A stretch of DNA of 64,000 nucleotides from Pseudomonas sp. Root562 (lineage in GTDB: Bacteria > Pseudomonadota > Gammaproteobacteria > Pseudomonadales > Pseudomonadaceae), in the NCBI RefSeq assembly GCF_001427125.1, contig NZ_LMGK01000026.1, forward strand, positions 115,814 to 179,813, read 5' to 3'. Shown here in pieces: positions 29,215 to 37,902 of this stretch. Each line of letters opens with the position of its first letter. The stretch's first letter is position 1. Under the pieces are notes generated by a model that was not told the origin of the DNA, did not search any database, and saw only the letters and a list, made by a program, of their open reading frames with translations. The position numbers and the translations under genes are program-made.

Positions 29215-31908
29215 TCAGCGCTTCTCCAGCTTATCCGGCAACGGCGCAAACAACGCTTCGATATCATCGCTCTGCAGTTTCCAGTCCCCAGCCTGACGCC
29301 CGTCCAGCACCCCCGCCGCAAGGTCGGATTTTTCCTTCTGCAGGTGCTGAATTTTCTCTTCGACCGTGCCGCGTGCAATCAGCTTGTAGACGAAAACCGG
29401 CTTTTCCTGGCCGATACGATAGGCGCGGTCAGTTGCCTGATTTTCCGTCGCCGGGTTCCACCACGGATCGTAATGAATCACGGTGTCCGCTTCCGTCAGG
29501 TTCAAGCCGACCCCACCTGCTTTCAAGCTGATCAGAAAAATCTGACGCTTGCCGCTTTGAAAATCTTTCACGGGTGTACGTCGGTCGCGGGTCTGGCCCG
29601 TCAATAACGCATAGTCCACCCCGCGTTTTTTCAGTTCGTCTTCGATGAGCGACAACATTGAAGTGAACTGCGAGAACAGCAGAATCCTTCGGCCTTCCTC
29701 AAACAATTCTTCGAGCATTTCCATCAGGCTGTCGAGCTTGCCTGACGTGCTGCCGCGCGTCGGTAGGGTGGCGTCGTTGACCAGGCGCAAATCACAGCAC
29801 ACCTGGCGCAGCTTCAACAGCGCCTCAAGAATGATGATCTGGCTGCGAGCCACGCCTTTGCGGGTGATCTCGTCGCGGACTTTCTTGTCCATGGCCAGGC
29901 GCATGGTTTCGTACATGTCGCGCTGGGCTTCGTTGAGTTCGACCCAGTGGATGATTTCGGTTTTCGGCGGCAGCTCGGTAGCAACCTGTTCCTTGGTTCG
30001 GCGTAACAGGAAAGGTTTGATCCGACCGTTGAGGTGCTGAAGTCTTACTTCGCTGGTGCGCTTTTCAATCGGCACTCGATAATCACGATTGAAACTTTTC
30101 ACGTCGCCGAGCCAGCCTGGCAACAGGAAGTGAAACAGTGACCACAGCTCACCCAAGTGGTTTTCCAGAGGCGTGCCGCTCAGGCACAAGCGCTGACGGG
30201 CGTTCAGTTCCCGGGCCGCTTGTGCAGCCTTGCTGTTCGGGTTCTTGATGTATTGCGCTTCGTCCAGCACCAGTACATGCAGCGGCTGTGCGGCTAGACG
30301 TTCAACATCCTTGGGCAGCAGGGCGTAGGTGGTCAGGATCAGGTCGTAATCCGCCAGATGCTCGAAATGCTTTTTGCGGCTGGCGCCATACAAAGCCAGG
30401 ACCTTGAGCTGCGGCGTAAAGTGCGCCGCCTCGTCGAGCCAGTTGGGAATCAGGCTGGTTGGCATCACCACCATGCACGGGCGGTCGAGGCGACCGGCAA
30501 TTTTTTCGGTGAGCACATGCGCCAGGGTTTGCAGGGTTTTACCCAGGCCCATGTCGTCGGCGAGAATCCCGCCAACCTCCAGCTGCCGCAGCGATTGCAT
30601 CCAGCTCAAGCCTTCAAGCTGATAGGGGCGCAACGTTGCGTTCAGGCCTTCGGGGACGGTGGCGGTGTAATCCTTGATGTCGCGCAGACGCTGGGCAAAG
30701 GTGCGGATCTGCTCGCCACCTTCCCAGAGCAGGGGCAGGTCCTCCAGCGGATTCAGGCGCGTGGCGTCGGCCTTGCTCAGGCGTAAGGTGGTTTCGCCCG
30801 GCTCTTGCAGATAGAACTCGCCGAGCGTTGCCAGCACCGGTTTCAAGCGACCGAAAGGCAGGGCGACTTGCAGGGGGCCGTACTCGGAATTCGGCCGGTT
30901 TGGAATGTTCACCAGGATCAGTTCGTCGTCACGACGCCGAGCCAGACGTTCCGGGTTGAGAAGCTCGGTGTGCGAGCGCATCAGGTTCAGCAGGATGGGC
31001 AGCAGGCTCAGTCGCTCGCCGTTGACGATGATGCCCAGTTCCAGATCGAACCAGTCCCGTTCCGGTGTTTGCTCGACCGTGGCGTACCAGTCATCCACGG
31101 CCGTCAGGTCGAAGCCGAAGTCCTCGTTGATCTGCAGCTCCCAGCCCTGGGTTCGAAGCTTGGGCAGATCGTTGAGGGTGAAGGTCAGCCAGGCGCTGTC
31201 ATTGACCATCTCGAACAGCTCGCCGGCGCTTTCCGGCAGGGCCTTGCTCTGCCGGGTGGCGATTTTGAAACCGAGGATCCGTAGCTGTTCACGGTAGGAC
31301 TGTTCCACTTCCGGCTGACGTTTTATCCGTAGCGTCTGTGTTTCCTGGCGAATCAGGATGTCAGTGTTTTTCTGCCCGCTAACGTATTCGTCCAGATAGC
31401 TGAAAGACAGCGCAGCGCGATGTTGGATGTAGCGCTGCATCCGTCCATTGCGCGGCTCGAAGGCACTGAACTCTATGCTCGCCAGCCACAGGCGCGGCAC
31501 TGGCTGCACGTTGTCCACCATGACTTGCGGCGGGGCCTTGGGGCTACGGTTTTCCAGCACGGCTTGAAGTTTTTCCAGGAGTTCGGCGTCTTTGGCGGCA
31601 GCGGGGTAGGCGAGGGTCTCCTGTACTTGCAGCAGTACCGCAGCGCAGTGTTTGCAGTTGCTGTGAACCGGACAGGAGCAAATGGCATCGACCATCAGCA
31701 GGGTGCCTTTGGCCGACTCACGCAGGCGAATGGTCTGACGGTAAACGTTACCGCCAGAGCCTTCGCAAGCCGCGATGATGGTGGCGTCGCCGGCTTCGAC
31801 GATCCTGACGCGATTTTCCAGTGCGTAGCGGCGGCCACGCTCCAGGCTCTGTTCCTTGAATCGGCTGACCCAGGAAGGTGCCAGGGGTTTGCTCAGGGTC
31901 GCGGACAT
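29215..31908 (-). CDS. SWIM zinc-finger SNF2-family helicase
   Basis: A DNA translocase of 897 residues. The N-terminal SWIM zinc finger (CxC...CxH: Cys77, Cys79, Cys85, His87) is followed by a middle region of unknown fold and the SNF2 ATPase: Walker A DDMGLGKTLQT (about 450), VLDEAQYIKN for motif II, LSGTPLENHL for motif III. The C-terminal lobe has FSQFTSMLSLIEDELKKRG and ATDRAYRIGQEKPV. Bacterial members (RapA/HepA relatives) remodel protein-nucleic-acid complexes; the target here is unknown. The ATG at 31908 has no good ribosome site. It ends the csiV/mfd minus-strand run. Confidence 0.9.
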   Translation of the reverse strand: MSATLSKPLAPSWVSRFKEQSLERGRRYALENRVRIVEAGDATIIAACEGSGGNVYRQTIRLRESAKGTLLMVDAICSCPVHSNCKHCAAVLLQVQETLAYPAAAKDAELLEKLQAVLENRSPKAPPQVMVDNVQPVPRLWLASIEFSAFEPRNGRMQRYIQHRAALSFSYLDEYVSGQKNTDILIRQETQTLRIKRQPEVEQSYREQLRILGFKIATRQSKALPESAGELFEMVNDSAWLTFTLNDLPKLRTQGWELQINEDFGFDLTAVDDWYATVEQTPERDWFDLELGIIVNGERLSLLPILLNLMRSHTELLNPERLARRRDDELILVNIPNRPNSEYGPLQVALPFGRLKPVLATLGEFYLQEPGETTLRLSKADATRLNPLEDLPLLWEGGEQIRTFAQRLRDIKDYTATVPEGLNATLRPYQLEGLSWMQSLRQLEVGGILADDMGLGKTLQTLAHVLTEKIAGRLDRPCMVVMPTSLIPNWLDEAAHFTPQLKVLALYGASRKKHFEHLADYDLILTTYALLPKDVERLAAQPLHVLVLDEAQYIKNPNSKAAQAARELNARQRLCLSGTPLENHLGELWSLFHFLLPGWLGDVKSFNRDYRVPIEKRTSEVRLQHLNGRIKPFLLRRTKEQVATELPPKTEIIHWVELNEAQRDMYETMRLAMDKKVRDEITRKGVARSQIIILEALLKLRQVCCDLRLVNDATLPTRGSTSGKLDSLMEMLEELFEEGRRILLFSQFTSMLSLIEDELKKRGVDYALLTGQTRDRRTPVKDFQSGKRQIFLISLKAGGVGLNLTEADTVIHYDPWWNPATENQATDRAYRIGQEKPVFVYKLIARGTVEEKIQHLQKEKSDLAAGVLDGRQAGDWKLQSDDIEALFAPLPDKLEKR

Positions 31909-31919
31909 GAGGACTTCAA

Positions 31920-32486
31920 TCAGTCAGGGACGACTTCAGGGGCTTCCCGCGGGGCGGGCGCCGTCAATGAAGTGATCTTGATCAGCAGGCCGAGGTGGCC
32001 GGCGTCGAGGAAGTTCAGTTGGCCATTTTTGGTATGACTTTCCTGTTTCAGGCGTTCGCTGGCGGTCACCAGGCCATCGGCGTTGAACTGATTGACCCAG
32101 AAGTCGGCGTCAACATCGGTGAAGCGCCCCAGTTTTAGATCGAGGGTGCCTTCGATAGGGAACTGACCGAACTGCTCCTTGCCATCGCTGATCGCCACCT
32201 TGACCGGTGTTTCTCCCAGCGTCTGCTGCCATGCTTTATGCATCAGGACGCTGTAGTCGTTACTGGCGGTGAGCTTTTCCACTTCTGGATTGAGGCTCGG
32301 CGTGCGAAAGCTGTCAGGGTCGATGCGCTTGGCGCCGGCATCCCAGTCTTCCGGTGCGGCACGGCTGACAATCGCCGGCACGGCGTTTTGACGGACCAGA
32401 ATCATTTCGACCTGATACAGGTCATCGGCAAACGCCGTAGGTGCGACCAAAGTCATCAGCAGGGTCAGTGAGCGAAACAGGCGCAT
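31920..32486 (-). CDS. CsiV family periplasmic protein
   Basis: A secreted protein of 188 residues with an N-terminal signal peptide (MRLFRSLTLLMTLVAPTAFA, cleaved before DDLYQVEMILV). The body starts with the 'YQVEMILVRQ' strand typical of the CsiV family, whose Vibrio founder binds peptidoglycan and affects growth on D-amino acids. It lies 10 bases downstream of mfd and 11 bases upstream of the helicase gene, so the three probably share a transcript. The family call is good; a function in Pseudomonas is not known to me. Confidence 0.85.
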   Translation of the reverse strand: MRLFRSLTLLMTLVAPTAFADDLYQVEMILVRQNAVPAIVSRAAPEDWDAGAKRIDPDSFRTPSLNPEVEKLTASNDYSVLMHKAWQQTLGETPVKVAISDGKEQFGQFPIEGTLDLKLGRFTDVDADFWVNQFNADGLVTASERLKQESHTKNGQLNFLDAGHLGLLIKITSLTAPAPREAPEVVPD

Positions 32487-32496
32487 GCGGCGTCCT

Positions 32497-35400
32497 TCAA
32501 GCAGTTTTCGGAATGAGGCGCTCGAACAGCGCCTCTACAGTATTAAAGCGCTCTTCCGGGCGCTCCATCGGAACCTGGAACTTGAACATCGTGGCTCCTT
32601 CGAACTTGTAGCGTTTTGGCTGGCTCTGGATCAGTTTGATCAGGGTCAGCGGGTCCACCGGCGTTTGTGTCGCGAATTCAATGCGCCCCCCTTGTGGGCC
32701 GCCATCGACTTTCTTGATGCCCAACAACTCGGCCTGCAATTTCAGGGCGGTGATGCGCATCAGGTTCTTGGTGGGTTCCGGCAGCAAGCCGAAACGATCG
32801 ATCATTTCCACCTGCAAATCCTTGAGACCTTCCTCGTCGGTGGCCGAGGCAATGCGCTTGTAGAGAATCAGGCGGGCGTGAACGTCCGGCAGATAGTCTT
32901 CGGGAATCAACGCCGGTACGCGCAAGTTGACTTCCGGGCCACCACCCAAAGGTTGATCGAGGTTCGGCTGCTCGCCCTTGCGGATCGACTTCACCGCGCG
33001 TTCGAGCATTTCCATGTACAGCGTGAAACCGACTGCCTGGATCTGCCCGCTTTGTCCGTCGCCGAGCAGTTCGCCGGCGCCACGGATCTCCAGGTCGTTG
33101 GTGGCGAGCACGAAGCCTGCGCCGAGGTCTTGGGTGTTGGCAATCGCTTCCAGGCGCTTTTCCGCGTCCGCGGTGATTTGCTGGCGCGGCGGCGTCAGCA
33201 GGTAGGCGTACGCCTGGTGGTGACTGCGACCGACCCGGCCGCGCAACTGGTGCAGTTGGGCCAGGCCGAACTTGTCGGCACGCTCGATGATGATGGTGTT
33301 GGCGCTCGGCACGTCGATGCCGGTCTCGATGATGGTCGAGGCGATCAGCACGTTGAAGCGCTTGTGGTAGAAGTCGCTCATCACCTGTTCGAGTTCGCGT
33401 TCGCGCATCTGCCCGTGACCGATGCCGATCCTTGCTTCCGGCACCAGCTCAGCCAGTTCGGCGGCGCATTTTTCAATGGTTTTCACGTCGTTGTGCAGGT
33501 AATAGACCTGGCCGCCACGCAGCAGCTCACGCAGCAGGGCTTCTTTGACCGTGCTCTTGTTCTGCTCCATGACAAACGTTCGCACCGACAGGCGTCGGGC
33601 CGGTGGCGTGGCAATGATCGACAGGTCGCGCATGCCCGATACCGCCATGTTCAGCGTGCGCGGAATCGGCGTGGCGGTCAGCGTGAGAATGTCGACTTCG
33701 CTGCGCAGGGCCTTGAGCTGTTCTTTCTGGCGCACACCGAATCGGTGTTCCTCGTCGATGATCACCAGCCCCAGGTTTTTGATTTTTACATCGTCGGACA
33801 GCAGCTTGTGTGTGCCGATGACGATGTCGATCTTGCCTTCGGCGAGATCCGCCACTGCCGCGTTCACTTCCTTGGCCGACTTGAAGCGGCTCATGACTTC
33901 CACGGTCACCGGCCAGTCGGCGAAGCGGTCGCGGAAGCTGTTGTAATGCTGTTGGGCGAGCAGGGTGGTCGGCACCAGAATCGCTACCTGGCGACCGCCA
34001 TGCACGGCGATGAACGCGGCGCGCATCGCCACTTCGGTCTTGCCGAAACCCACGTCACCGCAGACCAGTCGGTCCATCGGTTTTGGCGCGAGCATGTCTT
34101 CGCGCACGGCTTCGATGGTGGTTTGCTGGTCGGGGGTTTCTTCGAAAGGGAAACCGGCGCTGAAGGTGGCGTAATCGGCTTTTGGGTCAGCAAAGGCATA
34201 GCCTTCGCGGGCGGCACGGCGGGCATAGATGTCGAGCAGCTCGGCTGCGACATCGCGTACTTGCTCGGCAGCCTTGCGCTTGGCTTTCTGCCAGGTCTCG
34301 GAGCCGAGGCGATGCAGCGGGGCGAGGGCGTCGTCGCTGCCGGTGTAGCGGGCGATCAAGTGCAGGTTGGCCACCGGCACGTAGAGCTTGGCGCCCTCGG
34401 CGTACTCCAGAGCGAGGAATTCGGCGGCCTGGCTGTCGATTTCCAGTGTCGCGAGCCCGAGATAGCGCCCGACGCCGTGGTCGATATGCACTACAGGGGC
34501 GCCTTCACGCAGCTCGGTGAGGTTCTTGATGACGGCGTCGTTGTTGGCGTCGGCGCGCTTTTCGCGGCGCCGACGCTGCATCACGCGCTGACCGAACAGC
34601 GGGCTTTCGGCCACCAGCGCCAAGGCTGGATCGTCCAGCAACAAACCTTCATCCAGCGGTGCGATGGTGATTGCCAGGCGTTCTTTACCGGCGACGAAGT
34701 CCGGCCAGCTGTCGACGGTTTTTGGTCGCAGCTTCAGACGCTCAAGCAGTTCCAGCAGCACTTCGCGACGGCCGGCGGATTCCGCGGTAAACAGCACGCG
34801 GCCCGGGAACTGATCGAGGAAGCCCGCCAGTGCCGCCAGCGGTTGGGTAGCCTTGGCTTCGATCGCCAGGTTCGGCAACTCCCGGGCGGGAAAGCGTTCG
34901 CGGCCAGCGCCGCTTTCTACATCCTGTTGACTGGCCACTACGCGCGGCCAGTTTTTCAGGCGTGCGAAGCAATCTTCAACCGGCAGGAACAGTTCAGCGG
35001 GCGGTAATAAAGGACGGGACGGGTCGACGCGGCGTTCTTCATAGCGATTGCGCACGTCGTTCCAGAAGTTCTCCGCGGCTTGTTCGATGCCGGGCAGCGA
35101 GAACACTTGCGTGTCCTGGGGCAGGTAATCGAACAGGGTCGAGGTTTCTTCAAAAAACAGTGGCAGGTAGTACTCGATGCCGGCGGGAGTGATGCCGCTG
35201 CTCAGGTCCTGGAAGATCGGGCAGCGCCGGAAATCGACATCGAAGCGTTCGCGAAAGCGCGCCTTGAAGCGTGTGACCGCTTCTTTTTGCAGCGGGAATT
35301 CCTTGGCCGGCAGCAGCTTGACCGAATCGACCTTGTCGATGGAGCGTTGGTTTTCCGGGTCAAAGGTGCGCAGGGTTTCGATTTCATCGTCGAACAGGTC

Positions 35401-35946
35401 GATGCGATACGGCAGTTTGCTGCCCATCGGGAACAAATCGATCAGCGAACCGCGCACGGTGAATTCGCCGTGTTCGTACACCGTATCGACATAGCGATAA
35501 CCGCTGGCTTCAAGCCGGGTGCGCATTTGCTCGACGTCAAGCTTTTGCCCGACATCCAGCACCAGGCTGCTGCCCAGCAGGAAGGTGGTCGGCGCCAGGC
35601 GATGCAGGGCCGTGGTGATCGGCACCACCAACACGCCATGGCTCAATTCCGGAAGCCGGTACAGGCTGGCGATGCGCTGGGAAATGATGTCCTGGTGCGG
35701 CGAGAACAGATCGTAGGGCAACGTTTCCCAATCGGGGAAATGCAGCACAGGTAAATCCGGGGCGAAGAACCCCAGCTCCTGTTCCAGTCGTTCGGCACTT
35801 TGGCTGTCGGCTGTAAGCAGCAGGGTGAAGCGCTTGGCAGCGCTGGCGGCCTCGGCAATGGCCAGGCTCAGGGCGGCACCGGGCAGATTGCCCCAGTGCT
35901 GTTTACCTGCCGCGGCAGGGAGAAGCGGTAGACGCAGAACGGGCAC
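32497..35946 (-). CDS. mfd: Transcription-repair coupling factor Mfd
   Basis: An ATP-driven translocase of 1149 residues that removes RNA polymerase stalled at lesions and recruits UvrA. It has a UvrB-like N-terminal part, an RNA-polymerase-interacting region (about 475-550, with HIDHGVGRYLGL and EYAEGAKLYVPV), the helicase with Walker A CGDVGFGKTEVA (about 630) and DEEHRFGV, the RecG-like TRG motif region RGRVGRS, and the C-terminal TRCF domain. The start codon is GTG at 35946. It leads the mfd-csiV-helicase run and is divergent from gap. Confidence 0.97.
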   Translation of the reverse strand: MPVLRLPLLPAAAGKQHWGNLPGAALSLAIAEAASAAKRFTLLLTADSQSAERLEQELGFFAPDLPVLHFPDWETLPYDLFSPHQDIISQRIASLYRLPELSHGVLVVPITTALHRLAPTTFLLGSSLVLDVGQKLDVEQMRTRLEASGYRYVDTVYEHGEFTVRGSLIDLFPMGSKLPYRIDLFDDEIETLRTFDPENQRSIDKVDSVKLLPAKEFPLQKEAVTRFKARFRERFDVDFRRCPIFQDLSSGITPAGIEYYLPLFFEETSTLFDYLPQDTQVFSLPGIEQAAENFWNDVRNRYEERRVDPSRPLLPPAELFLPVEDCFARLKNWPRVVASQQDVESGAGRERFPARELPNLAIEAKATQPLAALAGFLDQFPGRVLFTAESAGRREVLLELLERLKLRPKTVDSWPDFVAGKERLAITIAPLDEGLLLDDPALALVAESPLFGQRVMQRRRREKRADANNDAVIKNLTELREGAPVVHIDHGVGRYLGLATLEIDSQAAEFLALEYAEGAKLYVPVANLHLIARYTGSDDALAPLHRLGSETWQKAKRKAAEQVRDVAAELLDIYARRAAREGYAFADPKADYATFSAGFPFEETPDQQTTIEAVREDMLAPKPMDRLVCGDVGFGKTEVAMRAAFIAVHGGRQVAILVPTTLLAQQHYNSFRDRFADWPVTVEVMSRFKSAKEVNAAVADLAEGKIDIVIGTHKLLSDDVKIKNLGLVIIDEEHRFGVRQKEQLKALRSEVDILTLTATPIPRTLNMAVSGMRDLSIIATPPARRLSVRTFVMEQNKSTVKEALLRELLRGGQVYYLHNDVKTIEKCAAELAELVPEARIGIGHGQMRERELEQVMSDFYHKRFNVLIASTIIETGIDVPSANTIIIERADKFGLAQLHQLRGRVGRSHHQAYAYLLTPPRQQITADAEKRLEAIANTQDLGAGFVLATNDLEIRGAGELLGDGQSGQIQAVGFTLYMEMLERAVKSIRKGEQPNLDQPLGGGPEVNLRVPALIPEDYLPDVHARLILYKRIASATDEEGLKDLQVEMIDRFGLLPEPTKNLMRITALKLQAELLGIKKVDGGPQGGRIEFATQTPVDPLTLIKLIQSQPKRYKFEGATMFKFQVPMERPEERFNTVEALFERLIPKTA

Positions 35947-36047
35947 GGAAGGTTGAGCTCCAAGCGTTGCGACAAAGTCGGTAATTGTAGCGGCCCGGAG
36001 TGCCGCCTGTCAGTTGCAGACTGTGTCTATTACGCAGGTTTGGTGAA

Positions 36048-36111
36048 ATGTAGTGGTAAAGACAAAATACCGTGGTTTTTTAACGGAAAAATCCAATTAT
36101 GTAGTGGTAAA
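36048..36111. promoter_or_regulatory. Twin TGTAGT half-sites upstream of gap
   Basis: ATGTAGTGGTAAA occurs twice, 51 bases apart. TGTAGT is, as I recall, the half-site of the KDPG-responsive regulator RccR, which controls gap and other gluconeogenic genes in P. fluorescens. The opposing ACTACA half is degenerate here, so the assignment is an inference. Confidence 0.45.
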
Positions 36112-36256
36112 ACGTCAGGGTGTTACGGAGGGTTACGGACAAGGTAACGATATCTCCAAAAAATTGACTCTTCTGAAAGCCCCGGTTTTACTGGGCTTTA
36201 GCGCTGCGCAATTTTTTTGAACAGGAAAATGTTACGGGTCGCACGACAGGCGCGCA

Positions 36257-36285
36257 TTGCTACACGCGTCACTCGGCGGCATAAT
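36257..36285 (+). promoter_or_regulatory. Likely sigma-70 promoter of gap
   Basis: TTGCTA (36257-36262), a 17-base spacer and CATAAT (36280-36285), about 40 bases before the GTG start. Confidence 0.6.
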
Positions 36286-36324
36286 GTAGCCCCTTTTTTC
36301 TGCCCCTACATGTGGAAGGTTCCC

Positions 36325-37773
36325 GTGACTCAGAAGCCCGACCAGTGTCTTGGTGAATGGATCGACCGTGAAGCACTCGCAGAAGCGATGATTCCGCTTA
36401 TCGGTCAGCTCTACCGCAATAACAACGTGGTGAGCTCGATCTATGGCCGCAGCCTGATCAATCGTTCAGTCATTGCGATTCTCAAAGCTCACCGCTTTGC
36501 TCGTCACCGTCAGTCCGACGATTCCGAGCTGTCCGTCCACGAAACATTCCCGCTGATCAAAGCGATGAGCGAGCTCAAGCTCGGCGCCGCTTCGGTTGAC
36601 CTGGGCAAGCTGGCGGCCAAATTCAAGGCCGAAGGCAAAGACCGTACTGCCGAGCAGTTCGTTCGTGAAGAACTGGCTGACGTGGTTGGCCAGCAGAACG
36701 CTTCCGCCCGCAAAGGCACTGACGTTGTCCTGTACGGCTTCGGTCGTATCGGCCGTCTGCTGGCGCGCATCCTGATCGAGAAAACCGGTGGTGGCGACGG
36801 CCTGCGCCTGCGCGCCATCGTTGTCCGCAAGGGCGCCGAGAACGATCTGGTCAAGCGTGCCAGCCTGCTGCGTCGTGACTCGGTTCATGGCCCGTTCGAT
36901 GGCACCATCACCATTGATGAAGCCAACAACACCATCACCGCCAACGGCAACCTGATCCAGGTTATCTACGCCAAGAGCCCGGCCGAAGTCGACTACACCC
37001 AGTACGGCATCGAAAACGCGCTGATCGTCGACAACACCGGTGTATGGCGTGACGCCGATGGCCTGGGCCAGCACCTGGCCTGCCCGGGCGCTGCCCGCGT
37101 GATCCTCACCGCACCTGGCAAGGGCGCGCTGAAGAACATCGTGCACGGCATCAACCATGGCGACATCACCCCTGATGACAAGATCATCTCGGCGGCTTCC
37201 TGCACCACCAACGCCATCGTGCCGGTGCTCAAGGCAGTCAACGACAAGTTTGGCATCGTCAATGGCCACGTCGAAACCGTTCACTCGTTCACCAACGACC
37301 AGAACCTGATCGACAACTTCCACAAGGGCAGCCGTCGTGGCCGCGCCGCGCCGCTGAACATGGTTATCACCGAGACCGGTGCTGCCACAGCGGCTGCCAA
37401 GGCATTGCCAGTGTTGAAGGGCAAGCTGACCGGTAACGCGATTCGCGTTCCTACGCCAAACGTGTCGATGGCGATCCTGAACCTGAATCTGGAAAAAGCC
37501 ACCACGCGCGAAGAGATCAACGAATACCTGCGCCAGATGGCCATGCATTCGGATCTGCACAAGCAGATCGACTACGTCAGCTCTCAGGAAGTGGTTTCCA
37601 CCGACTTCGTTGGCTCTCGCCACGCAGGCGTTGTGGACGCTGAAGCGACCATCACCCAAGACAACCGCGTTGTACTGTACGTTTGGTACGACAACGAATT
37701 CGGTTACAGCTGCCAGGTGGTTCGCGTGATGGAAGACATGGCCGGTGTAAACCCGCCAGCATTTCCGCGCTAA
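36325..37773 (+). CDS. gap: Glyceraldehyde-3-phosphate dehydrogenase, long Pseudomonas form
   Basis: Interconverts glyceraldehyde-3-phosphate and 1,3-bisphosphoglycerate. The product is 482 residues: about 130 extra N-terminal residues (starting MTQKPDQCLGEWIDREAL) precede the usual enzyme, with dinucleotide motif YGFGRIGRLLAR (about 139) and catalytic Cys293 in SAASCTTNAIV. This is the PA3001-type Gap, distinct from the short catabolic one, and by context probably gluconeogenic. I chose GTG 36325 because GGAAGG sits just upstream; ATG 36310 lacks a ribosome site. Confidence 0.93.
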   Translation: MTQKPDQCLGEWIDREALAEAMIPLIGQLYRNNNVVSSIYGRSLINRSVIAILKAHRFARHRQSDDSELSVHETFPLIKAMSELKLGAASVDLGKLAAKFKAEGKDRTAEQFVREELADVVGQQNASARKGTDVVLYGFGRIGRLLARILIEKTGGGDGLRLRAIVVRKGAENDLVKRASLLRRDSVHGPFDGTITIDEANNTITANGNLIQVIYAKSPAEVDYTQYGIENALIVDNTGVWRDADGLGQHLACPGAARVILTAPGKGALKNIVHGINHGDITPDDKIISAASCTTNAIVPVLKAVNDKFGIVNGHVETVHSFTNDQNLIDNFHKGSRRGRAAPLNMVITETGAATAAAKALPVLKGKLTGNAIRVPTPNVSMAILNLNLEKATTREEINEYLRQMAMHSDLHKQIDYVSSQEVVSTDFVGSRHAGVVDAEATITQDNRVVLYVWYDNEFGYSCQVVRVMEDMAGVNPPAFPR

Positions 37774-37789
37774 GCTTTAGCTGCAGATG

Positions 37790-37821
37790 AAAACGCCCCG
37801 GCTTTGGTCGGGGCGTTTTTG
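37790..37821 (+). terminator. Intrinsic terminator of gap
   Basis: An 11-base stem AAAACGCCCCG / CGGGGCGTTTT with an eight-base loop, followed by TTTGTTTG. Confidence 0.92.
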
Positions 37822-37902
37822 TTTGTGCAGTGTCTGGAAGGGCAGGCAGGGCAGCCCTTGCAGGGACATGCATAATGATGGGCTCTGGCGCGGTGTCAGG
37901 GG

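Larger units (their letters stand above)
35947..36324. other. Divergent control region between mfd and gap
   Basis: About 378 bases without a gene. It holds two direct repeats ATGTAGTGGTAAA (36048-36060 and 36099-36111), two direct GTTACGGA repeats at about 36120-36139 followed by GTAAC, a promoter (36257-36285), and an inverted pair TGTAG/CTACA (36285-36289, 36306-36310). The concentration of repeats suggests a regulated gap promoter. Confidence 0.7.

Noticed and set aside
32485..35007. Open frame of 840 codons opposite mfd
   Set aside because: Antisense of mfd, which has complete helicase motifs.
36217..36324. Upstream extension of gap
   Set aside because: It includes the likely promoter; GTG 36325 has the GGAAGG ribosome site.
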